Shown: one piece after another, positions 1-5,817 of the stretch
Position numbering within the stretch: the stretch's first letter is position 1
Layout of the letters: each line of letters starts with the position of its first letter
Assembly (NCBI GenBank): GCA_009702725.1
Contig: WLHM01000094.1
Coordinates: 1-5,817 of the forward strand
Origin: Actinomycetota bacterium
Lineage (GTDB): Bacteria > Actinomycetota > Actinomycetes > S36-B12
DNA length: 5,817 nt
Reading direction: 5' to 3'
Translations under genes and position numbers: made by a program
The notes under the pieces: model-generated
The model's input: only the letters and a program-made list of their open reading frames with translations
The model's database searches: none
Told to the model about the DNA's origin: nothing

Positions 1-1
1 G

Positions 2-112
2 TGGCTTGGCGGAGTAATCCCGCGGCCCCAGGATCGTCCAGTTACCCGCTATGAAGCTACCGCGATCCACGAGCGCCGCGACATCACCGACCTGTGGTAC
101 GTACGTAATTAG
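2..112 (+). CDS. trmB: tRNA (guanine-N(7)-)-methyltransferase, C-terminal end only
   Basis: Frame 2 is open from the window edge and ends at TAG 110-112, giving 36 residues. The stretch PRPQDRPVTRYE followed by 11 residues and then DLWYVR aligns without gaps to the C-terminus of TrmB as I remember it (PRPxxRPVTKFE, 11 residues, DLMFxR). The T-x-[FY]-E element belongs to the conserved C-terminal block of this SAM-dependent enzyme, which makes m7G46 in the variable loop of tRNA in the cytoplasm. The usual glycine and histidine residues just before the DL pair are replaced here (HERRDIT), so the end is divergent. The start, SAM-binding fold and catalytic residues lie outside the window. The gene ends 3 bp before the stop of the convergent DUF4436 gene, with no hairpin between. 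The identification rests on a short segment; an unrelated C-terminus is possible but less likely. Confidence 0.72.
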   Translation, partial: WLGGVIPRPQDRPVTRYEATAIHERRDITDLWYVRN

Positions 113-126
113 TAATTAGTTATTAG
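106..126. repeat. Three tandem 7-bp AT-rich units at a convergent gene junction
   Basis: The units are TAATTAG (106-112), TAATTAG (113-119) and TTATTAG (120-126). The first contains the trmB stop (TAG 110-112). The stop of the DUF4436 gene on the other strand (TAA, complement of 116-118) lies in the second. The third is coding for the last residues of the DUF4436 protein. There is no GC-rich stem, so this is not an intrinsic terminator. The repeat supplies stop codons on both strands. Confidence 0.7.
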
Positions 127-1054
127 CATTCAATATCGCCTTGCGGTGCCGAGCCCAAAGCACCGCCAGTAACACTGCCGCCACCAACGCACCAAGAAGC
201 GCCCAAAAGAAAACGTAGATGTCGATGGCCACTCCAATGGGTGGCGCATTTGGCAGGGCATTTCGCAGGATCGGCATCGCGAACAAGACCCCGGTTGCCC
301 AAGTCAAAAGGATCGCATCCATCGGGCGCCTGTTAGTTGCCACCAGTAGCGCAATCCAAAGAACCATTGCGGCCAAGATCACGATTAGTGCGAGTATTGA
401 AAGTGCGAAGAGCTTGGTACTGAACTCGCGACTTACCTGAACGAACACTTGCTGATTGGCGCTTACCTCGGTAGGTAGAACTAAGGCGGTATTCCAGCCG
501 CTAACCCGGCCCGATGCCGCAGATCGCACCATCAAATCTTTCGCCACACTGGCTTCACCCGCTGGGCCCGGCTTAAACACCACCGCGGAGATCCACAATT
601 CAGTGTTGTATTCGTCAAATGGATAGTTTGCGATGTTCCATCCATCAAGCGCGACATCAACACTTGCACCCCCGAGCAAACTACCGCGCAAATAGGTGTA
701 CTCCTGGGCTCCGTCCCAGGTGATTACTGAGACGCGAACGTCTTTAATTAATCGGTAGGAGTTCTGGTCAACTAAATCAGGATCAAGCGAAGAAAAACTC
801 AATCGGGTCGTAATTACATCAAGTTGGGCATCTACCGACAACGGCACGATGCTCGCGGTGATTCCCACATCGGGGCCGGTGGGTGCCCCACCGGTGACAA
901 CCGATGCCCCCTCTGAGCGATACGGAGCGCTAACCGCCAGCACAGCAATCAGGAGGCCAATGACTCCCAATCCCAAATAAACCCATCCGCGCTTACTTAT
1001 TGGACGCGGTTGCGGATCTAAGAGGCTGCTCACTTGGTAACCACCAACCGTCAT
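116..1054 (-). CDS. DUF4436 family membrane protein
   Basis: This 312-residue protein has a short basic cytoplasmic N-terminus, a membrane helix at about 24-43, an extracytoplasmic domain at about 45-212, and three closely spaced helices at about 214-238, 246-262 and 276-300, ending in a basic tail (ARHRK). Family marks are YPFDEY at 144-149 and the block LRNALPNAPPIGVAIDIY (263-280) followed by VFFW. These, the length and the helix layout fit DUF4436 (PF14494), known mainly from mycobacteria and other Actinobacteria. Its molecular function is unknown; the exposed beta-rich domain suggests a role at the cell envelope, which is inference. The start is uncertain: ATG at 1054 has no clear Shine-Dalgarno, and a GTG at 1033 (Val8) with weak GGTGG upstream would also keep the first helix. 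The gene is divergent from the hydrolase gene and convergent with trmB, so it is probably monocistronic. Confidence 0.9.
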   Translation of the reverse strand: MTVGGYQVSSLLDPQPRPISKRGWVYLGLGVIGLLIAVLAVSAPYRSEGASVVTGGAPTGPDVGITASIVPLSVDAQLDVITTRLSFSSLDPDLVDQNSYRLIKDVRVSVITWDGAQEYTYLRGSLLGGASVDVALDGWNIANYPFDEYNTELWISAVVFKPGPAGEASVAKDLMVRSAASGRVSGWNTALVLPTEVSANQQVFVQVSREFSTKLFALSILALIVILAAMVLWIALLVATNRRPMDAILLTWATGVLFAMPILRNALPNAPPIGVAIDIYVFFWALLGALVAAVLLAVLWARHRKAILNANN

Positions 1055-1085
1055 ACAGGCGAGGACATAGCTTGAAGTTGGTAAC
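1034..1085. repeat. Two direct copies of TTGGTAAC flanking the DUF4436 start
   Basis: The octamer TTGGTAAC occurs at 1034-1041 and again at 1078-1085. The starts are 44 bp apart, close to four helical turns. The upstream copy overlaps the predicted -10 box of the DUF4436 gene by two bases, and the downstream copy lies in the first codons, where TTGGT also pairs with ACCAA at 1043-1047. A shorter GGTAACC recurs at 1213-1219 in the ribosome-binding site of the rightward gene. The spacing would suit a repressor site, but chance recurrence of an octamer cannot be excluded. Confidence 0.3.
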
Positions 1086-1114
1086 TATAGGACGTTTTAA
1101 ACCCCGGTGCTCAA
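1084..1114 (-). promoter_or_regulatory. Predicted sigma70-type promoter of the DUF4436 gene
   Basis: Read on the minus strand, TTGAGC (1114-1109) and TATAGT (1089-1084) are separated by 19 bp. The -10 matches TANNNT closely and the -35 keeps the TTGA core, but the spacer is slightly long. Transcription would start near 1077 and give a leader of about 23 nt before ATG 1054. That leader has no obvious Shine-Dalgarno sequence. No transcript data are available to confirm the call. Confidence 0.5.
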
Positions 1115-1188
1115 TTCGCTCCACGGCGTCAACCGAAGTTATGACCCCATATCTCCTACCTTCAGCCCCGGCTAGCCCCACGGTCGGC

Positions 1189-1194
1189 TAATCT
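1189..1194 (+). promoter_or_regulatory. Possible -10 box for the Abhydrolase_9 gene
   Basis: TAATCT fits the actinobacterial TANNNT -10 pattern and would place transcription start near 1201, leaving a leader of about 19 nt that contains the ribosome-binding site. No recognisable -35 hexamer lies 16-19 bp upstream, so this is weak. TACCTT at 1157-1162 is an alternative -10 of similar quality. Confidence 0.3.
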
Positions 1195-1207
1195 TGGCGT
1201 CCACCCC

Positions 1208-1215
1208 AAGGAGGT
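1208..1215 (+). promoter_or_regulatory. Strong ribosome-binding site selecting a GTG start
   Basis: AAGGAGGT is a full match to the anti-Shine-Dalgarno end of 16S rRNA. It lies four bases before GTG 1220-1222. This decides the start codon of the hydrolase gene; the next in-frame candidates would cut into the conserved N-terminal membrane region. Confidence 0.85.
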
Positions 1216-1219
1216 AACC

Positions 1220-3247
1220 GTGGATCATGCAGCGCGCGCCGGACTCTTCGGTACGGCCTTCGCCGTTGGCCGCTCCTACCAGCCCAACCTGTTGACCCGA
1301 GGGTCCACCGACCAAGCCGTCATCACCGGCACCACGGCCGCGATGGCCTACGGGGTTATCAGCGCCGGTAGTGCGACTATCTCGGCGATTGCCTCACGTT
1401 TTTCCAGGTCGGAATCACCCTCGCCTACGTCACGCCTTTTAGTTGCCGGAACAGTAGGTGCGGTGGCAGCAGGTGCCGCCGCCGCGCTGGCTTGGCGCGA
1501 GCACGAATCTGCCCAGCGAGCAGCTGGCCGCCTACTTGCGTACACAGCAGTTACCACGGCTGTCGCTAGCGCCGCCTCCGACCTCACTCCAGGCGCTTAT
1601 GGCAATCGCGACCGCGGTGCCAGTGTGGCTGCAGCCGCGTTGGTCGGTTTGGGTTCATGGGCGAGCACCCAGCCGTGGAAGAGCGAACCCGGTTCACTCT
1701 CCGACGATGCATTTGACGGCGGCGCTGCGCACCGGGGGATTAAGTTTTGGGAGGACGACGTTCGCGAAGTCTCACCACCAAAGGCAATAGCAATTGGCGC
1801 GGCTGTTGGGCTGGTCACTTTCGGGCTAGCGAAGACTGAATCGGCTTTGACCTCAGCAACTAGTCGCGCCGCAACTTACCTACTAGGTGGTGAAGCCCAC
1901 GACCACCGCATGCTCGGCCGGATGACAAGTGCCGGTATCACCTTGGGTGTCGGTTGGTTCGCCGTCGCAAAAGCCTCGACGCTGCTAAGTAAGGGCGGCG
2001 GCTCACTTGATGCGGCTCTCACCACACCACCTTCGACACCTGAAGTCACCGGATCGCCAGCATCTGGCCTTGATTGGACGAAGCAGACTCGCGAAGGTGC
2101 CCGCTGGCTGAGCATGGCGCTATCGCCAAGCAGTATCGAGGCAGTTATGGGCGTAACGGACGCCAAGCAGCCCATCCGAGTTTACGCCTCACTTGATATC
2201 GCGCAGTCAGATCAAGAGCGGGCCAACGTCTTGCTAGCCGAGATTGATCGCACCAAGGCCCTTGAACGTAAAACTTTCGCGCTCTTCTCCCCAACTGGAT
2301 CTGGCTATGTCAACTACGTGGCGACCGAAACTTTTGAATTCCTAACACACGGTGACTGCGCGAGCGCCGCAATTCAATACTCGGTGCTCCCATCGGCACT
2401 GTCGTTGACCCGTGTGCCAACAGGTAGCGCCCAAACTTCAATGGTGATTGCCGGCATCGTGCAACGTTTGCTAGCAATGCCAAAAGCCAAGCGGCCAAAA
2501 TTCTTTCTTTTCGGCGAAAGCCTTGGTTCGCAGGTCAGCGAGGAGATATTCCGCGGCACCGGGCTCTTTGGCCTCGAAGGCTCCGGGTTCGATGCAGCAC
2601 TTTGGATCGGAACCCCCGCTGCAACGATTTGGCGCCGCCAAATCTGGGGTGATCGCACCATTACCGAAGCCCCAACGGTTGGCCCCGGTGCGGCCTACCT
2701 GCCGCGATCGCTGACTGACTGGAAGGCGCTGCCAAAGAAGGAACGCACGAAGGTGCGCTACCTGCTGCTTCAAAATGGCGATGACCCCATACCGAAGTTC
2801 GGTTCCCAAGTCGCGTGGCGCAAGCCCGATTGGTTGGGCCCAAATGCCACGCGCCCCATTGGGGCACCCAAAGGCACGGCCTGGATGCCGGTCACCACTT
2901 TCATGATGACCTTCCTCGACATGCTCAATGCTTTAACCCCTACCCCAGGGGTCTTTGCCGAAGGCGGCCATGACTACCGCCTAGTGCTGCCCGAGGCCAT
3001 CAGCGAAACCTGGCAGTTGCCAGCGACCACAGAGCAGATGGATCGGGTCAATTTAGCCCTGCGGCAGCGCGAACTGGCTTGGGAGCTTTACCGGCAGTGG
3101 GCTGAGGCAGAGGCAAAGCCCGCGGATAAGCAGGCCGAGGAAAAGGCGAAAGTTATCGCCAATGCGGCCAAATACACCGGCACCAGCGTTGACGCCGCCG
3201 GGGTTCAGCGGCTCATCAGTGAAGGGATGCAACCCACCCCTGCCTAG
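1220..3247 (+). CDS. Polytopic membrane alpha/beta-hydrolase (Abhydrolase_9 family)
   Basis: This 675-residue protein has a hydrophobic N-terminal half with weak Ala/Gly-rich helices at about 33-58, 73-92, 104-120, 134-149, 187-204 and 236-256. The early QPNLLTRG element followed by an AMAYG turn fits the Abhydrolase_9 N-terminal domain (PF15420). A catalytic domain (PF10081) runs from about 280 to 595. Ser434 in the nucleophile elbow GESLGS, Asp521 or Asp522 in LLLQNGDDPIPKF, and His584 in GGHDYR form a plausible triad; KPDWLGP (535-541) and AWMPVTTF (554-561) are further family marks. The enzyme should be an esterase- or lipase-type serine hydrolase tethered to the membrane; its substrate and the side of the membrane are unknown. 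After the His motif a charged helical extension of about 80 residues (about 596-675) exceeds what I expect for the family. The peptidase gene begins 19 bp downstream, so co-transcription is possible. Confidence 0.88.
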   Translation: MDHAARAGLFGTAFAVGRSYQPNLLTRGSTDQAVITGTTAAMAYGVISAGSATISAIASRFSRSESPSPTSRLLVAGTVGAVAAGAAAALAWREHESAQRAAGRLLAYTAVTTAVASAASDLTPGAYGNRDRGASVAAAALVGLGSWASTQPWKSEPGSLSDDAFDGGAAHRGIKFWEDDVREVSPPKAIAIGAAVGLVTFGLAKTESALTSATSRAATYLLGGEAHDHRMLGRMTSAGITLGVGWFAVAKASTLLSKGGGSLDAALTTPPSTPEVTGSPASGLDWTKQTREGARWLSMALSPSSIEAVMGVTDAKQPIRVYASLDIAQSDQERANVLLAEIDRTKALERKTFALFSPTGSGYVNYVATETFEFLTHGDCASAAIQYSVLPSALSLTRVPTGSAQTSMVIAGIVQRLLAMPKAKRPKFFLFGESLGSQVSEEIFRGTGLFGLEGSGFDAALWIGTPAATIWRRQIWGDRTITEAPTVGPGAAYLPRSLTDWKALPKKERTKVRYLLLQNGDDPIPKFGSQVAWRKPDWLGPNATRPIGAPKGTAWMPVTTFMMTFLDMLNALTPTPGVFAEGGHDYRLVLPEAISETWQLPATTEQMDRVNLALRQRELAWELYRQWAEAEAKPADKQAEEKAKVIANAAKYTGTSVDAAGVQRLISEGMQPTPA

Positions 3248-3254
3248 TTCGGGT

Positions 3255-3260
3255 TAGGCT
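3255..3260 (+). promoter_or_regulatory. Candidate -10 box for leaderless transcription of the S53 peptidase gene
   Basis: TAGGCT matches TANNNT and ends six bases before ATG 3267, so the predicted transcription start falls on or next to the A of the start codon. No Shine-Dalgarno sequence is present in the 19-bp gap after the hydrolase stop. An in-frame stop (TAG 3255-3257) rules out a start further upstream, so the ATG is well fixed. Leaderless genes are common in Actinobacteria. No clear -35 is seen, and translation by coupling to the hydrolase gene is the alternative. Confidence 0.4.
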
Positions 3261-3266
3261 CCCTCA

Positions 3267-5817
3267 ATGCCGAACCTTCGCCGCCAGATTGCGCTGGCTG
3301 CTTCCTGCGTGGTGGCCGCGGTTATTGCCGGGTCAATCTCTGGGGCAAATGAAGCAGCGGATGCCTCGGGGGCAACCACTTTCACCGGCCCGGCCTATGC
3401 CTCTGCCGCGTGCACTCCCACCACTGGTGGCCACGATCTGGGCATCGGCCCGCAACAGTGGAACGCTTCGGTCGGCTTGCCACTAACTCCATCGGGGACC
3501 CCTCTAGCCCAACGACTGGTGATCGGTGAACTTAATGAAACAGCCAACCCCGTTGCGGTAAATAACCTGCTGCGTCAATGTGGGCTGTCCGAGGTGACCC
3601 TCCTTACCGAGAGTTGGCCCGGGGCTCCACTGACGCCCGGCGGGGAGTCAACCCTTGATGCCACCGTAATCGCAGCGGCGCTCCCCCCAAACACAACGAT
3701 CACCATGGCGGTCTCACCTGCTAATCAGAGTTTCTACGGGATGCTCGTGACCGCCGCTTCGGCCTGCGGGTTCACCTTCTCGGGTGATCCGACGCGGGTT
3801 TTTAGCACTATCACCAAGAGCTCGTCCTACCCAGCCGGCGGCTGCATCATCTCGCTCAGTTACAACGCAGCAGAGTTCGACAGTGTTCAACTGCAAAACG
3901 CCGACTTCATGATGGACCAGCTTGAAGCACAGGGCGTGATCGTGGTGGTTGCCGCCGGCGATGAGGGCTCCGGCGGTTGCATCTCTAGTGCCGCAAATTC
4001 CTACGGCAGTGCGGTCGGGAAAAGTGTCACCGGTGTAGCTCTCACGAGCAATGTCGCAACACTCACCAGCGCGGCCAATGGCTTCACCGCCGGTCAGCAG
4101 GTGTTCATTACGGGCGTCACCGAGCCCTTCCAAGGACTGTTCACGATCACCTCGGTTACGACCAATACCTTCTCCTTCGGGTTAACTAACGCAGATATCC
4201 CCGCCACTACCCTTACCTCACCCGGGGCTGCTTCGGTTAACTTTGGCGGGCTTACTCCTCAGTTCCTCGCAACACACCCCGGCGTAGTGGCGGTTGGGGG
4301 TACCCAGTGGCTCAGTCAAACGACAACCATGAGCACCGGCCTCGCCGTCGCATACACCGCCGGATCCACTTACTCGAACTACGTTTGGAAAGACAACAAC
4401 GCCAACCCCAACTGCGCGAACCTAGCCACCTTCCCAACCACGGGTGGCGAAGGCACCGGCGGCGGGCAGAGCGCGCTTTATACAATGCCGAGTTACCAGG
4501 CCACCGCCGCAACTTCGAGTTACCCGGGTGCAACGAACTTTCGAATGACCCCTGATGTCGCTGCCCTTGCCGGCTGGCCAACGTACGCGATCTCCAATTA
4601 CGGAATGTCGGTTTCGGCAAAGCAAACGCAGAACACCACGGCAACGGTAGTGACTTCCCAAAACAGTGGCTTGATCGTCGGCGAGACAGTGGTTGTGGCC
4701 GGCGTTGGGGCACCTTTCGACGGAACTTTCACGATCACCGGCACTCCACACACCAACGCCTTCACCTACACCACCAACGCCATCACCATCACAACCGCTG
4801 CACTCACCTCCAATATTGCGACCATCGCAACGTCCACCCCGCATGGCCTGGCGGTAGGGCAGTTTGTGGATGTGGTCGGTGCCACGAACTCGGTCTTTGA
4901 TGGCACCTTCGTAGTTGCCTCAGTACCATCAACAACCACGTTCACCTATGCGAAGACAACAGGTGATGTGGTTTCAGCCGCGTCCACCGGCCGAATTGAT
5001 ATGCGGGCGGACTGGACGGTAACCGGAACCGTTACCCAATCGTGTGTCGCTAGCGGCACCCCAGCGGTCTGTGTGGCCGCGCAGTTCCCCTGGTCTCCCG
5101 TTGTTGGCACTAGCGCAGCCACGCCTTTGATTGCGGTGGGCTTGGCAAATGTCAATGCGGTGCTTAGCGCCCGCGGCATGGCCCCCATCGACAATGCCGG
5201 CGGCACGATGGATGTGCATAACATCTTCTACGACACGGCCAACTCCTCGGCCATGACCGATGTCACCATTGGCGACAACGACATCATGAGCCTCGGTGGC
5301 TGGAGTGCACTGCCTGGCTTTGACATGACAACGGGCATGGGCGTACCGAACTTCAACACCCTGGTGAACTTACTGATCGCGCGCAATACTTCATCATCAT
5401 CACCAAGCTCATCAGGATCTACTACGCCAACTCCATCGGCCACGCCATCAGCCACCTCAACACCTACAGCTGTACCCATTACTCCTGTAACTATCGCGGC
5501 GCCAATCTTGAGGCCAACAAACCTCGGCGGCGGTGTGCAAACAGTCGGTGAGCTCACTGTGAAGCCGCGGCGCGTAGTTCTCGACTCCCCCGCCGGAAGC
5601 ACCAGCTCAAGTGCACCTGACTTAATTAATCGAGTAGATCGCTGGATAACCCCCGTACTGCCTGGCCTACCGAGTAATTACAAGGCGACCTCGTACATCC
5701 GTATCAACGGCTCATGGGTGAAACTCGGCACCACAACGTCAAACCGCAGCGGCAATCTGGCGCTGCCAGCGATTCGCATGAATAAACCGGGCACCTATCC
5801 AATTCGCATTAACCCGA
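3267..5817 (+). CDS. Secreted S53 (sedolisin/kumamolisin-type) serine peptidase with inserted beta repeats, 3' partial
   Basis: The frame is open for 850 codons to the window edge. A Sec-type signal peptide (Arg5-Arg6, hydrophobic 8-24, cleavage near 30) leads straight into a catalytic domain at about 45-706. S53 marks in order are: Glu127/Asp131 in GGESTLD (the i, i+4 pair), oxyanion Asp232 in AAGDEGSGG, VGGT at 343-346, TGGGQS at 397-402, RMTPDVAALA at 426-435, nucleophile Ser616 in GTSAATP, and a Ca2+ site with Asp664 (DVTIGDN) and Asp686 (PGFDMTTGMGVPN). Kumamolisin has Glu78, Asp82, Asp164 and Ser278, so its Asp-Ser gap is 114 residues; here it is 384, mostly because of three inserted repeats. 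The prodomain of about 180 residues usual for S53 is missing. C593 and C602 could form a short disulfide. A Ser/Thr/Pro linker (708-735) precedes a beta-like module cut by the window end. It should act as an endopeptidase outside the cell, often at acid pH in this family. Confidence 0.9.
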   Translation, partial: MPNLRRQIALAASCVVAAVIAGSISGANEAADASGATTFTGPAYASAACTPTTGGHDLGIGPQQWNASVGLPLTPSGTPLAQRLVIGELNETANPVAVNNLLRQCGLSEVTLLTESWPGAPLTPGGESTLDATVIAAALPPNTTITMAVSPANQSFYGMLVTAASACGFTFSGDPTRVFSTITKSSSYPAGGCIISLSYNAAEFDSVQLQNADFMMDQLEAQGVIVVVAAGDEGSGGCISSAANSYGSAVGKSVTGVALTSNVATLTSAANGFTAGQQVFITGVTEPFQGLFTITSVTTNTFSFGLTNADIPATTLTSPGAASVNFGGLTPQFLATHPGVVAVGGTQWLSQTTTMSTGLAVAYTAGSTYSNYVWKDNNANPNCANLATFPTTGGEGTGGGQSALYTMPSYQATAATSSYPGATNFRMTPDVAALAGWPTYAISNYGMSVSAKQTQNTTATVVTSQNSGLIVGETVVVAGVGAPFDGTFTITGTPHTNAFTYTTNAITITTAALTSNIATIATSTPHGLAVGQFVDVVGATNSVFDGTFVVASVPSTTTFTYAKTTGDVVSAASTGRIDMRADWTVTGTVTQSCVASGTPAVCVAAQFPWSPVVGTSAATPLIAVGLANVNAVLSARGMAPIDNAGGTMDVHNIFYDTANSSAMTDVTIGDNDIMSLGGWSALPGFDMTTGMGVPNFNTLVNLLIARNTSSSSPSSSGSTTPTPSATPSATSTPTAVPITPVTIAAPILRPTNLGGGVQTVGELTVKPRRVVLDSPAGSTSSSAPDLINRVDRWITPVLPGLPSNYKATSYIRINGSWVKLGTTTSNRSGNLALPAIRMNKPGTYPIRINP
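4035..4238 (+). repeat. Beta repeat R1, inserted after the oxyanion-Asp loop
   Basis: Residues 257-324 of the peptidase read VALTSNVATLTS, then GFTAGQQVFITGV, then FQGLFTITSVTTNTFSF. This follows the pattern (S)NVATV-x(n)-HG(L/F)xxG-xxVxIxGV-xxxFxGTFTV-xSVxSTTTFTY, which recurs in many phage and metagenomic structural proteins and is sometimes annotated as E1 FCCH-like. It lies between the GDxG loop and the VGGT strand, where compact S53 enzymes have a short connection. Confidence 0.75.
4620..4784 (+). repeat. Beta repeat R2, inserted before the catalytic serine
   Basis: Residues 452-506 carry TTATVVTS, SGLIVGETVVVAGVGAPFDG, then TFTITGTPHTNAFTY. They share the SGL-x-VG, VxVAGV, FDGTFTIT and FTY positions with R1 and R3. 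The repeat starts directly after the WPTYAISNYG segment, which in other S53 enzymes runs almost straight into the GTS nucleophile motif. It is the most divergent of the three copies and lacks the opening SN-[VI]-AT. Confidence 0.7.
4794..4994 (+). repeat. Beta repeat R3, in tandem with R2
   Basis: Residues 510-576 carry LTSNIATIATSTPHGLAVGQ, VDVVGATNSVFDGTFVVASV, then PSTTTFTYA, ending with GDVVSAASTG. This is the copy closest to the phage-type consensus. R1 and R3 share LTSN-[VI]-AT but differ at most codons, so the copies do not come from a recent local duplication. R2 and R3 together add roughly 125 residues to the loop before Ser616. Confidence 0.75.
5388..5471 (+). other. Ser/Thr/Pro-rich linker coding segment
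   Basis: Residues 708-735 of the peptidase are almost entirely Ser, Thr, Pro and Ala, beginning with a run of TCA serine codons and continuing as T-P-x repeats. This kind of low-complexity linker joins secreted catalytic domains to binding or anchoring modules and may be glycosylated. What follows (about 740-850) has Trp-Val-Lys-Leu-Gly and Gly-Thr-Tyr-Pro-Ile-Arg-Ile strands typical of a beta-sandwich, but it is cut by the window edge and I cannot name the domain. Confidence 0.7.

Noticed and set aside
219..440. 73-codon open frame on the plus strand
   Set aside because: It lies entirely antisense to the well-supported DUF4436 gene, opposite its C-terminal membrane helices, with no ribosome-binding site or family resemblance.
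1170..1177. Perfect palindrome GGCTAGCC in the divergent intergenic region
   Set aside because: It is a single 8-bp palindrome with no second copy and no extended dyad symmetry; too short to call an operator.
2937..2951. Hairpin CCCCT-ACCCC-AGGGG resembling a terminator
   Set aside because: It lies inside the hydrolase gene, upstream of the catalytic histidine, and is not followed by a T tract. A five-base stem in GC-rich coding DNA is expected by chance.
3294..3308. Cys14 in the signal peptide of the peptidase as a lipoprotein attachment site
   Set aside because: The preceding residues are Ala-Ala-Ser without the Leu/Val/Ile needed at -3, and the Cys lies at the start of the hydrophobic stretch rather than after it.
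4035..4994. Recent prophage or mobile insertion carrying the beta repeats
   Set aside because: The repeats are in frame, have codon use like the rest of the gene, are divergent from each other at the DNA level, and lack flanking direct repeats. They are part of the protein's architecture, not a fresh insertion.
3714..5602. Several 80-140-codon open frames antisense to or out of frame with the peptidase (for example 3714-4133, 4422-4844 and 5228-5602 on the minus strand)
   Set aside because: They mirror the GC-rich codon pattern of the peptidase gene, have compositions rich in Arg, Gly and Val with no recognisable domains, and overlap a frame with complete S53 motifs.

Overview
The window looks like ordinary chromosomal DNA from an actinobacterium of moderate GC content. 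Three things point there: a DUF4436 membrane protein and a membrane-linked Abhydrolase_9 serine hydrolase, both families best known from Actinobacteria; a GTG start behind a full AAGGAGGT ribosome-binding site; and a TANNNT -10 box placed for leaderless transcription. The genus cannot be read from the sequence. I see no tRNA, rRNA, CRISPR array, insertion sequence or phage integration signature.

Layout: (1) 2-112 (+) is the last 36 codons of what is very probably trmB, the tRNA (guanine-N7-)-methyltransferase. (2) 116-1054 (-) is a four-helix DUF4436 protein that converges on trmB with a 3-bp gap; three tandem 7-bp AT-rich units lie across the junction and no hairpin terminator is seen. (3) 1055-1219 is a divergent intergenic region with a good promoter for the DUF4436 gene, a weak -10 for the rightward gene, and a repeated TTGGTAAC octamer. 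(4) 1220-3247 (+) is a 675-residue polytopic membrane protein with a C-terminal alpha/beta-hydrolase domain and an intact predicted Ser-Asp-His triad. (5) 3267 to the window end (+) is a long open frame (850 codons seen, no stop) encoding a secreted S53 (sedolisin/kumamolisin) serine peptidase.

The peptidase is the most notable item. It keeps every S53 hallmark: the ExxxD pair at Glu127/Asp131, the oxyanion Asp232, Ser616 in a GTSAATP motif, and the Ca2+ site. However, three copies of a roughly 55-70-residue beta-rich repeat, of a type common in phage and metagenomic structural proteins, are inserted into two loops of the catalytic domain. The usual N-terminal activation prodomain is absent. 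A Ser/Thr/Pro linker and a further, incomplete C-terminal module follow the catalytic domain.

The four genes do not form an evident pathway. trmB is housekeeping. The other three all appear to work at or outside the membrane, and the hydrolase and peptidase genes are adjacent (19 bp) and may be co-transcribed. A functional link between them is inference only.
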